Made by a program: the position numbers and the translations under genes. From JAKJBL01 sp964461335 (GTDB lineage: Bacteria > Bacillota > Clostridia > Christensenellales > CAG-138), in the NCBI GenBank assembly GCA_964461335.1, contig CAYWTY010000044.1, positions 1 through 13,811 of the forward strand: a DNA stretch of 13,811 nucleotides, written 5' to 3'. Shown here one piece after another: positions 1-5,511 of this stretch (the stretch's first letter is position 1; each line of letters starts with the position of its first letter). The notes below the pieces were generated by a model. That model saw nothing but the letters and a program-made list of their open reading frames with translations, made no database searches and was not told the DNA's origin.

Positions 1-206
1 CAACTCGTGATTATCTGGCAATTACGGGTTTACACAAAATTTTCGGCACTACCAACACTGCTGGCATTCCTATAGCAGCAGGGGTACTCTACTTGTTTGG
101 CGGCCCATTATTAAGCCCAATGTTTGCTGCAGCGGCTATGGCAATGAGCTCAGTTTCTGTTGTTACGAATGCGCTCCGCCTTACCCGCTTTAAGCCATAT
201 ATTTAA
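1..206 (+). CDS. copA: C-terminal end of a copper-type P1B ATPase (partial, cut by window edge)
   Basis: The reading frame is open from base 3 to the TAA at 204-206 and runs off the left edge. Its last about 50 residues match the C-terminus of Cu+-exporting P1B ATPases: NTAGIPIAAGVLY, then LLSPMFAAAAMAMSSVSVV, then TNALRL close to the end. These belong to the last two membrane helices, including the conserved Met-Ser-Ser segment that helps form the copper site. The family would move Cu+ or Ag+ out of the cytoplasm. The residues before NTAGIP (TRDYLAITGLHKIFGTT) do not resemble the usual KQNLFWAFFYN-type segment, so the first 60 bases may be frameshifted, divergent or poor sequence. Only 21 bases separate it from the permease pair, suggesting co-transcription. 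Metal specificity is inferred from the C-terminus alone. Confidence 0.8.
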   Translation, partial: TRDYLAITGLHKIFGTTNTAGIPIAAGVLYLFGGPLLSPMFAAAAMAMSSVSVVTNALRLTRFKPYI

Positions 207-227
207 TTAGAGGGGGAAAATAAAGAT

Positions 228-701
228 ATGACAATTGCCATTTACTTGCTTGCTGGCTTCGCGCTTTTAGTCTCTGTTATAAAAAGCAGGGAAAAGACAC
301 TGCTAGCTTTAAAAAAGGCTTGGAAATCGTTTGAGGGTATTCTGCCTCAGCTGCTTTCCATACTAATCCTCATTGGGTTCATGCTCGCTATTCTTACACC
401 TGAACAAATCTCGAGTTATTTGGGTAAGGATTCGGGCTGGCTTGGGGTAATGATTGCAGCGCTTATTGGTTCGATTACGCTTGTGCCAGGGTTTGTGGCA
501 TTTCCTCTTGCAGCCGCACTTTTAAAAAACGGCGCTGGCTATATGCAGATTGCAGCTTTTATTTCAACGCTTATGATGGTGGGCATTATAACTCTGCCAA
601 TTGAAATTAAATATTTTGATAAAAAGGCGGCAATAGCAAGAAACGCAGCAGCCTTTATATTCTCAATGGCTGTTGCTTTGGTTATGGGGGTGCTAATGTG
701 A
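228..701 (+). CDS. Small integral-membrane permease, ArsP/DUF318 type, half 1
   Basis: A 157-aa very hydrophobic protein with about five membrane segments (roughly residues 3-18, 38-56, 72-99, 105-124, 136-156). Residues 64-103 contain the pattern YLG..SGWLG...A..IGS...VP, then AFPLAAALLK and NGA. This is the repeat unit I recognise from predicted permeases of the ArsP_1/DUF318 family, whose usual members are about 300-350 aa and contain two such units. Here each unit is a separate gene. The ATG at 228 follows GAGGGGG with rather long spacing. The gene lies 21 bases after a copper-type ATPase and its GTGA stop overlaps the start of the second half, so the two are probably translated together as a heteromeric complex. 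The substrate is unknown; metal or metalloid handling is inferred from the neighbour only. Confidence 0.75.
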   Translation: MTIAIYLLAGFALLVSVIKSREKTLLALKKAWKSFEGILPQLLSILILIGFMLAILTPEQISSYLGKDSGWLGVMIAALIGSITLVPGFVAFPLAAALLKNGAGYMQIAAFISTLMMVGIITLPIEIKYFDKKAAIARNAAAFIFSMAVALVMGVLM

Positions 702-1249
702 ATAATAAGCTAAAAGAAATCTTTAAACGATACCGAGTTTTCCTCCTCCTTGCAGTTGTCCATATTGCTGTTATGATTATATTCCCGCAAATCGGAAGCA
801 AATCCTTGCAGCTGACGTGGACAAACCTAAGGGAAATGCTTTCTGTTTTGCCCCCCATATTTATTCTTCTAGGCTTGCTTGATGTATGGGTTAAGCGTGA
901 GATTATGATTAAATACATGGGCGAAGGTTCAGGCGTATTAGGTATACTGCTTGCATTCTTTATAGGCTCTGCTGCAGCTGGGCCACTGTACGCTGCTTTT
1001 CCGGTTGCTGCAATGTTGTTAAAAAAGGGCAGCAAGCTATCGAATGTTTTAATTATGCTTGGCGCATGGTCAACAACAAAAATCCCGCTTATTCTTTTTG
1101 AGGCTACATCGCTTGGCCCAAAATTTATGCTAATTCGGTTAGGGATGGATTTAGTCGGAATTGCATTGATTGCCTATTTTATAGAAAGGATACTTTCAAA
1201 AGAAGAAAAAGATGCAATAATCCAAAAAGCGACAGAGCAGGAGAGCTGA
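698..1249 (+). CDS. Small integral-membrane permease, ArsP/DUF318 type, half 2
   Basis: A 183-aa membrane protein starting at GTG 698, which overlaps the stop of the preceding gene by four bases (GTGA). Residues 73-112 repeat the motif of its partner: YMGEGSGVLG, IGS...GP, AFPVAAMLLKKGS. The two proteins are therefore paralogous halves of one permease fold. Membrane segments lie near residues 13-30, 48-65, 79-108, 116-132 and 143-163, and the tail is charged and cytoplasmic-looking (KEEKDAIIQKATEQES). Together they would make a full-length equivalent of the single-chain permease. Function and substrate cannot be read from sequence. The copper-ATPase neighbour suggests a role in metal stress, but this is an inference. 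Confidence 0.75.
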   Translation: MNNKLKEIFKRYRVFLLLAVVHIAVMIIFPQIGSKSLQLTWTNLREMLSVLPPIFILLGLLDVWVKREIMIKYMGEGSGVLGILLAFFIGSAAAGPLYAAFPVAAMLLKKGSKLSNVLIMLGAWSTTKIPLILFEATSLGPKFMLIRLGMDLVGIALIAYFIERILSKEEKDAIIQKATEQES

Positions 1250-1270
1250 CTTGGTTTTTCACTAAAGGTG

Positions 1271-1299
1271 TTTACATGCCAAAAAAAGAGTGGTACTAT
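1271..1299 (+). promoter_or_regulatory. Candidate sigma-A promoter for the lipoprotein gene
   Basis: TTTACA (1271-1276), a 17-base spacer, then TACTAT (1294-1299) preceded by TGG, which gives an extended -10 (TGn). Transcription would begin near 1306, about 47 bases before the lipoprotein start. It lies in the only sizeable gap upstream of that gene. A 9-base direct repeat ACATGCCAA occurs at 1274-1282 (overlapping the -35) and again at 1319-1327 in the leader; whether it binds a regulator is unknown. Confidence 0.45.
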
Positions 1300-1352
1300 T
1301 GCAATACTCAAAGTGAAAACATGCCAATAATTGAATTTTGGGAGGGGTAAGA

Positions 1353-2186
1353 ATGAAGAGGATTATTTCAATACTGCTGGTTCTGGGTTTTATACTTGCT
1401 ATGCTCGGCGGGTGTGCAAAGCCAGTGCAGAAACCTTCAGATAAAGGCTCAAATAAAATTGAAGCCAATAATGAAGACAGTAGCCAATCGTCAAAGAAGC
1501 CTTCCGAATCAGGGAAGGACTCCGCGAAAAGCCCTGTAGGAGCTGGCGCTAGCCCTGGTGAGATGTACTCTGCTTATTTAGAAACAAAATCCGCATTTCT
1601 TGAGAGGCTTATAGATAGTGTCAGCGAAGAGTCACCTATGAGTGTATTTAGCTTGTTGGGGCTTAGTACTGCTGATTTGGCGCTTATACCTTTGGCTCTT
1701 ATAGGGATGGACAAAAGCGCAATTAAAGCAGGGCTTTCTGTGTTTGGCAATGAGTCGGATATCCAATATGATGTTGCAGGCAATAATTACACACTAAGCT
1801 ATAAAGATGAGGGCGAAACAGTGTTGTATGAAACAGTGTATAACCCAACAAAGCAAACAGCATCAACGAAACTTTCAAAGGGCGGCAAAGAGGTAATGTT
1901 CTTTGAATTTGCCAAAACATCCTATGGATATGCCTCACAGCACTATTTGGTAACTGATGATGGCGTCTATTCTGCTTACATGGGGACTTTTTACGGAAAC
2001 AGCGAAAAGCCGGATGGCATAGTAGGGGTTTCAGAAGGGCTTAATGCTGTGCCTAATTCTATTCTTAGCGGCGCAGATCCGGCAAAAGATTTTCCGAAAC
2101 AATGCAAAACATGGTTTGCAATTGAAGGCACCTCTGGAAAGGGGCAAAACGATGATGGTTCGACATTTGACTTCAATGTTGGATAA
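1353..2186 (+). CDS. Predicted lipoprotein of unknown function
   Basis: A 277-aa protein. I start it at ATG 1353, six bases after a strong GGAGGGG (1341-1347); an upstream TTG at 1338 would put the ribosome site inside the gene. It has a lipoprotein signal peptide: MKR, a hydrophobic stretch to residue 18, and the lipobox LGGC with Cys21 as the acylated residue. It should therefore be anchored to the outer face of the cytoplasmic membrane. Residues 22-65 are a Lys/Ser/Glu/Asp-rich flexible linker. The mature domain (about residues 70-277) has alternating beta-like stretches such as QYDVAGNNYTLSYKDEGE and ends in an acidic Gly/Asp tail. I recognise no family or catalytic motif. A candidate promoter before it and a strong terminator after it suggest a monocistronic unit. 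Confidence 0.8.
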   Translation: MKRIISILLVLGFILAMLGGCAKPVQKPSDKGSNKIEANNEDSSQSSKKPSESGKDSAKSPVGAGASPGEMYSAYLETKSAFLERLIDSVSEESPMSVFSLLGLSTADLALIPLALIGMDKSAIKAGLSVFGNESDIQYDVAGNNYTLSYKDEGETVLYETVYNPTKQTASTKLSKGGKEVMFFEFAKTSYGYASQHYLVTDDGVYSAYMGTFYGNSEKPDGIVGVSEGLNAVPNSILSGADPAKDFPKQCKTWFAIEGTSGKGQNDDGSTFDFNVG

Positions 2187-2212
2187 GCGAGTAATATAAT
2201 AAATTTAGTACG

Positions 2213-2252
2213 AGGGGGCTGTAGCAGCAACAAGCTACGGCTCCTTTTTTTT
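2213..2252 (+). terminator. Intrinsic terminator of the lipoprotein gene
   Basis: GGGGCTGTAGC (2215-2225) pairs with GCTACGGCTCC (2234-2244) over 11 base pairs (two are G-U), with an 8-base loop AGCAACAA, followed directly by eight T residues (2245-2252). It begins 27 bases after the lipoprotein stop codon. Confidence 0.92.
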
Positions 2253-2396
2253 ATTTGCTTATCAGATTTGCAAGCTGATGTCATAATTCCTGCATTGATA
2301 AAAAGAGAGAGCTATTGAAGTTAGTTAAGCCTTTTAAAAAACGATTATTGTATGTAAGCTTAGCAAGTCTAATTCGGGGTGTTGCTTAATGCAAAT

Positions 2397-2427
2397 AGTT
2401 GAAAATGTTGTTCAACATTTGTCAACT
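2397..2427. repeat. 31-bp imperfect palindrome, candidate operator
   Basis: AGTTGA + AAATGTTG (2397-2410), centre TT, then CAACATTT (2413-2420), one unpaired G, and TCAACT (2422-2427). The arms match over 14 base pairs with a single bulged base. No T-run follows, so it is not a terminator. It overlaps a possible -35 element (TTGTCA, 2419-2424), the position expected for a regulator-binding site. The cognate regulator is not in the window. Confidence 0.6.
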
Positions 2428-2447
2428 TACGAGCTGGCATGAGTAAT
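2419..2447 (+). promoter_or_regulatory. Possible sigma-A promoter for the kor-mcm operon
   Basis: TTGTCA (2419-2424; 5 of 6 to consensus), 17-base spacer, AGTAAT (2442-2447; 4 of 6). Transcription would begin close to 2454, directly at the 30-bp palindrome at 2455-2484, while the -35 lies in the palindrome at 2397-2427. The box quality alone is modest; the arrangement with two palindromes makes it more believable. Promoters further downstream in the AT-rich interval are possible. Confidence 0.35.
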
Positions 2448-2454
2448 GATTTTT

Positions 2455-2484
2455 GTATACCTGTATACATGCATACAGGTATAC
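2455..2484. repeat. 30-bp near-perfect palindrome, candidate operator
   Basis: Arms GTATACCTGTAT (2455-2466) and ATACAGGTATAC (2473-2484) are exact reverse complements of 12 bases separated by six bases (ACATGC). Each arm contains the small palindrome GTATAC. No T-run follows. Length and symmetry fit a dimeric or double-dimeric repressor site, and it lies just downstream of a possible promoter, where binding would block initiation or early elongation. GntR- or TetR-type regulators use sites of this general look, but I cannot assign a family. Confidence 0.7.
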
Positions 2485-2536
2485 TTGGATGCAGGAAAAC
2501 GCCTATTTACCTAAACAATTTAATAGTACGCTGCCA

Positions 2537-2584
2537 ATCAAAGTGCAGAAATGAAGTTCGAAGGTAGTGTAAGCAGACTTTGAT
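2537..2584 (+). repeat. Long-range inverted repeat in the operon leader
   Basis: ATCAAAGT (2537-2544) and ACTTTGAT (2577-2584) are exact 8-base complements separated by 32 bases. The 5' arm lies inside an alternative small hairpin, CTGC (2531-2534) with GCAG (2545-2548). In RNA these could be alternative structures, but no covariation evidence is available and chance occurrence in AT-rich DNA is possible. Confidence 0.35.
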
Positions 2585-2803
2585 ATAAGCACAATGTTTT
2601 GAATTATTTAATACTCATAAAAAGCTTATTAATAGCTGGACATATATGCATAATGCAGATAGAATAAGAAATGATGCCCCTGCTAATTGCATGAGAATGT
2701 TAAGCATCAGACATATATATGCAATTTAGAAACAGAAACTTGCACAGAGAGTATTTATCTAAATAGAAATGCTCATTGCCAGAAACTAAGAGGTGTATTA
2801 AAC

Positions 2804-2995
2804 ATGTCAAACTTTGTAATCAACGAGAAATGGTGCAAAGGCTGCGGAATATGTGTAGCCTTATGCCCTAAAAAGGTGCTCGAACTAAAAAACCGGAAAG
2901 TATCAGTTGCAAATGAAGAAGCCTGCATTAGGTGCCGCCTTTGCGAGTATCGGTGCCCTGACTTCGCAATCTTTGTTAAGGAGGGGAAAGCATGA
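2804..2995 (+). CDS. korD: 2-oxoacid:ferredoxin oxidoreductase delta subunit (2[4Fe-4S] ferredoxin)
   Basis: A 63-aa ferredoxin-like electron-transfer subunit. Two complete cluster motifs are present: CKGCGICVALCP (first Cys near residue 11) and CIRCRLCEYRCP (from about residue 41), each CxxCxxCxxxCP, so both should bind [4Fe-4S] clusters. It would pass electrons from the TPP-containing subunits to soluble ferredoxin. I start at ATG 2804, eight bases after AGAGGTG (2789-2795); the longer frame from TTG 2687 adds 39 residues unlike the family. Its stop overlaps the korA start (ATGA), and it heads the korDABC order common in KorABCD-type enzymes. Confidence 0.9.
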   Translation: MSNFVINEKWCKGCGICVALCPKKVLELKNRKVSVANEEACIRCRLCEYRCPDFAIFVKEGKA

Positions 2996-4131
2996 GTGAA
3001 AACAAAGTTCTATTTTTACAGGGGAATGAAGCCTGTGTCTTAGGAGCTCTGCGAGCCGGAATGCGCTTTTTTGCAGGCTACCCAATAACCCCATCTTCTG
3101 AAATAGCGGAAATCTCCTCAATCGAACTGCCTAAGGTGGGCGGCCGCTTTATACAAATGGAAGATGAAATCGCTTCAATGGCAGCAGTTATCGGCGCCTC
3201 AATGACAGGACTAAAAACCATGACTGCCACATCAGGGCCAGGCTTTTCGCTCAAACAAGAAAACATCGGGTTTGCCTGCATGGCTGAAGTCCCTGTTGTT
3301 GTCGTTTCCATAATGCGTATGGGTCCATCAACAGGCCTGCCTACATCACCTGCACAGGGTGATTTAATGCAGGCACGCTGGGGCACTCACGGGGATCATC
3401 CCGCAATCTGCCTTGTTCCAAGCTCTGTAAAAGAAATGTATGAGTTTACGATAAGAGCATTTAACCTTTCGGAAAAATATCGCACCCCAGTTTTCTTAAT
3501 GACAGATGAAGTTATTGCACATATGCGTGAAGGGGTTATGCTTGAAGATAATTACGAAATCATCGATCGCAAGCGGCCTGCTCCTGGTTTAGAAAACTAT
3601 CAGCCTTTTTTGGATGTTGATGGCGATGGCGTACCGCCGATGGCTCCGTACGGAGAGGGATATAAATTCCATGTTACAGGCTTAAGCCATGATGAAAACG
3701 GTTTCGCCACAAATTCGCCTGAGAAAAACGAAAAGCTGCTTAAGAGGCTGAAGCATAAAGTCGATAAGGATGCTGAAGAAATTGCCACATTCAGCGAATA
3801 TTTAATGGAAGATGCTGAATATGTGCTTGTAGCGCTTGGCTCAGTTTCACGCACAGCCCAAAATGTTGTGCGGCAATTGCGCGCTAATGGGGTTAAGGCC
3901 GGGCTATTCACCCCTAAAACATTATGGCCTTTCCCGGAAATTGCTCTTCGAAGGCATCTTTCAAATGCTAAGCTTGTTATTGTCCCCGAGTTGAACCTCG
4001 GCCAGATGGTATTAGAAGTTGAGCGAATAGTCAAGGGCAGTTGCGAGGTAAAGCTTATAGCTAAGGCAAGTGGTGAACTTTTCAAAACGGATGAGCTTTA
4101 TAACCAAGTTTCGGGGGTAATAGGAGAATGA
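2992..4131 (+). CDS. korA: 2-oxoacid (probably 2-oxoglutarate):ferredoxin oxidoreductase, alpha subunit
   Basis: A 379-aa subunit carrying the pyrimidine-binding and C-terminal domains of the TPP-dependent oxidoreductase. Conserved motifs: GYPITPSSEI (29-38), QMEDE (55-59), ATSGPG (79-84) and RMGPSTGLPT followed by QGDLMQARWGTHGDHP (about 109-137). The last block and the length are typical of 2-oxoglutarate (Kor) rather than pyruvate enzymes, although branched-chain or generic 2-oxoacid specificity cannot be excluded. The reaction is 2-oxoglutarate + CoA -> succinyl-CoA + CO2 with reduction of ferredoxin. Start ATG 2992 follows AAGGAGGGG (2978-2986) by five bases and overlaps the korD stop; its own end overlaps korB (ATGA). 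Placement before methylmalonyl-CoA mutase supports succinyl-CoA as the product. Confidence 0.9.
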   Translation: MSENKVLFLQGNEACVLGALRAGMRFFAGYPITPSSEIAEISSIELPKVGGRFIQMEDEIASMAAVIGASMTGLKTMTATSGPGFSLKQENIGFACMAEVPVVVVSIMRMGPSTGLPTSPAQGDLMQARWGTHGDHPAICLVPSSVKEMYEFTIRAFNLSEKYRTPVFLMTDEVIAHMREGVMLEDNYEIIDRKRPAPGLENYQPFLDVDGDGVPPMAPYGEGYKFHVTGLSHDENGFATNSPEKNEKLLKRLKHKVDKDAEEIATFSEYLMEDAEYVLVALGSVSRTAQNVVRQLRANGVKAGLFTPKTLWPFPEIALRRHLSNAKLVIVPELNLGQMVLEVERIVKGSCEVKLIAKASGELFKTDELYNQVSGVIGE

Positions 4132-4931
4132 ATAATACACTAAGTTATATGAGAGAAAACAGGCTCCCCCACATTTGGTGCCCGGGATGTGGCAATGGAA
4201 CTGTAATAAGCGCATTGATTCGCGCAATTGATAGTATAGGGCTTAATACAGATAAGACTGTTTTAGTTTCAGGTATTGGCTGTTCTTCGCGTGCGCCCGG
4301 CTATATGAAATTTGATGCTTTGCATACAACCCACGGCAGAGCATTGCCTTTTGCAACAGGCATAAAGATGGCAAACCCTGAGCTAAACGTAATTGTAATT
4401 TCAGGCGATGGTGATGCAGCAGCAATAGGCGGCAATCATCTCATCCATGCATGCAGGCGAAATATAGACATTACAATGATAATCATCAACAATAATGTTT
4501 ATGGCATGACGAGCGGCCAGTATTCGCCGCTTACACCTACAGGGCGGCTTGCAACAACAGCAGTATATGGCAATATTGATCGAACATTTGATTTGCCAAA
4601 CCTCTGTTCTGCTGCAGGCGCAACCTATGTTGCCCGTGCTTCAGTTTACCATGTGGCGCAATTGAAAAACTATATCCAAAAAGGTTTAGGAAACAAAGGT
4701 TTCTCTATGATAGAGGCAGTCTCGATTTGCCCCACGTATTTCGGCAGGCGCAATAAGCTTGGCGATGCCCCTGCAATGTTCAACTGGCTTAAGGATAACT
4801 CAACAATGTATAAGCAGGGTGTCACAGAGTATGACAATAAAATTGTCATTGGCGAGTTTGTAAATAAAACAGACCCGGAATATACAAAGAGCTATACGCA
4901 GTTGATTGAAAAGCTTGGAGGTAATAAATAA
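4128..4931 (+). CDS. korB: 2-oxoacid:ferredoxin oxidoreductase beta subunit (TPP-binding)
   Basis: A 267-aa TPP-binding subunit. WCPGCGNG (17-24) opens the domain. The TPP/Mg2+ signature is GDGDAAAIGGNH (93-104) through NNNVYGMTSGQYSPLTP (121-137), and HTTHGRA (66-72) is the conserved active-site loop. Cys18, Cys21, Cys52 and Cys201 are candidate ligands for the single [4Fe-4S] cluster found in such subunits. It carries out decarboxylation of the 2-oxoacid and passes electrons to the cluster. The ATG shares four bases with the korA stop, and its TAA shares one base with the korC start, so translation is coupled throughout. The gene is of normal length with no missing key residue. Confidence 0.92.
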   Translation: MNNTLSYMRENRLPHIWCPGCGNGTVISALIRAIDSIGLNTDKTVLVSGIGCSSRAPGYMKFDALHTTHGRALPFATGIKMANPELNVIVISGDGDAAAIGGNHLIHACRRNIDITMIIINNNVYGMTSGQYSPLTPTGRLATTAVYGNIDRTFDLPNLCSAAGATYVARASVYHVAQLKNYIQKGLGNKGFSMIEAVSICPTYFGRRNKLGDAPAMFNWLKDNSTMYKQGVTEYDNKIVIGEFVNKTDPEYTKSYTQLIEKLGGNK

Positions 4932-5464
4932 TGGCAAAACGCACAGAATTCCGTTTAAGCGGCTCCGGGGGGCAGGGAATTATAACTGCAGGTATTGTTC
5001 TTGCAGAGGCTGCTATTCTCGAGGGCAAGAATGCCATACAGACCCAGAGCTATGGCCCTGAAGCACGTGGAGGTGCTTCAAAGGCAGAAGTCGTTATTTC
5101 TTTAGGTGAAATTGACTACCCCAAGGCAACTGTACCTGATTATCTCTTATGCCTTACAAATGAAGCGTTCCGCTTGTTTGGGGCAAATGCTGAAGAAAAG
5201 ACTGTGATTATTGTAGATGCTTTTGTTGATACTGAAAGTTCTAATAGAAAAGTGATTTCTGTTCCAATTATTCAGTCAGCACAGAGCGATTTCAAGCCCA
5301 TTGTTGCAAATGTAATAGCGCTTGGCTTTTTGGTCGCTTATACGGGCATAGTATCGCAGGAATCTGCTCAAGCTGCGCTTTTGAGCCGAATTCCAAAAGG
5401 TACGGAGGAGCTTAATAAAAAGGCCTTAGCTGCTGGTTTTGCCCTTGCAAAAACAGCAGGCTAA
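4931..5464 (+). CDS. korC: 2-oxoacid:ferredoxin oxidoreductase gamma subunit
   Basis: A 177-aa subunit of the gamma (catalytic POR/KOR) family. GSGGQG (11-16) near the N-terminus and QSYGPEARGG followed by KAEVVIS (about 39-57) are the defining conserved blocks. This subunit contributes to the CoA-binding and interdomain region. It completes a four-subunit enzyme with korD, korA and korB. Start ATG 4931 overlaps the korB TAA; GGAGG sits a few bases upstream inside korB. A 47-base gap then separates it from the mutase, the first real gap since korD, but no terminator is visible there. Confidence 0.9.
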   Translation: MAKRTEFRLSGSGGQGIITAGIVLAEAAILEGKNAIQTQSYGPEARGGASKAEVVISLGEIDYPKATVPDYLLCLTNEAFRLFGANAEEKTVIIVDAFVDTESSNRKVISVPIIQSAQSDFKPIVANVIALGFLVAYTGIVSQESAQAALLSRIPKGTEELNKKALAAGFALAKTAG

Positions 5465-5511
5465 GCGCATTATATACGCGTCTAGTATAGTTTACGGAGG
5501 CAAGAGTTATT

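Larger units (their letters stand above)
2253..2803. other. Gene-free regulatory interval before the kor-mcm operon
   Basis: About 550 AT-rich bases with no credible gene in any frame. The kor frame can be read back to a TTG at 2687, but that N-terminal stretch is not ferredoxin-like and has no ribosome site. The interval holds two strong palindromes (2397-2427 and 2455-2484), a possible promoter between and overlapping them, and a long-range inverted repeat (2537-2584). I looked for a cobalamin riboswitch, since the downstream mutase is B12-dependent, and saw no B12-box-like motif. If the promoter near 2419-2447 is the operon promoter, the transcript has a leader of about 350 bases. Confidence 0.6.

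Noticed and set aside
2455..2484. Reading the 30-bp palindrome as a terminator or as a mobile-element end
   Set aside because: No T-run follows, no flanking direct repeats and no transposase nearby; an operator is the simpler reading.
2687..2803. N-terminal extension of the ferredoxin subunit from TTG 2687
   Set aside because: The added 39 residues are not ferredoxin-like and lack a ribosome site; ATG 2804 has AGAGGTG at good spacing and gives the normal subunit length.
2187..2803. Cobalamin riboswitch upstream of the B12-dependent operon
   Set aside because: No B12-box-like conserved block seen, and the palindromes present do not fit that architecture.
3600..4085. 161-aa minus-strand open frame opposite korA
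   Set aside because: Antisense shadow of a conserved coding gene; Ser-rich, no ribosome site and no recognisable domain.
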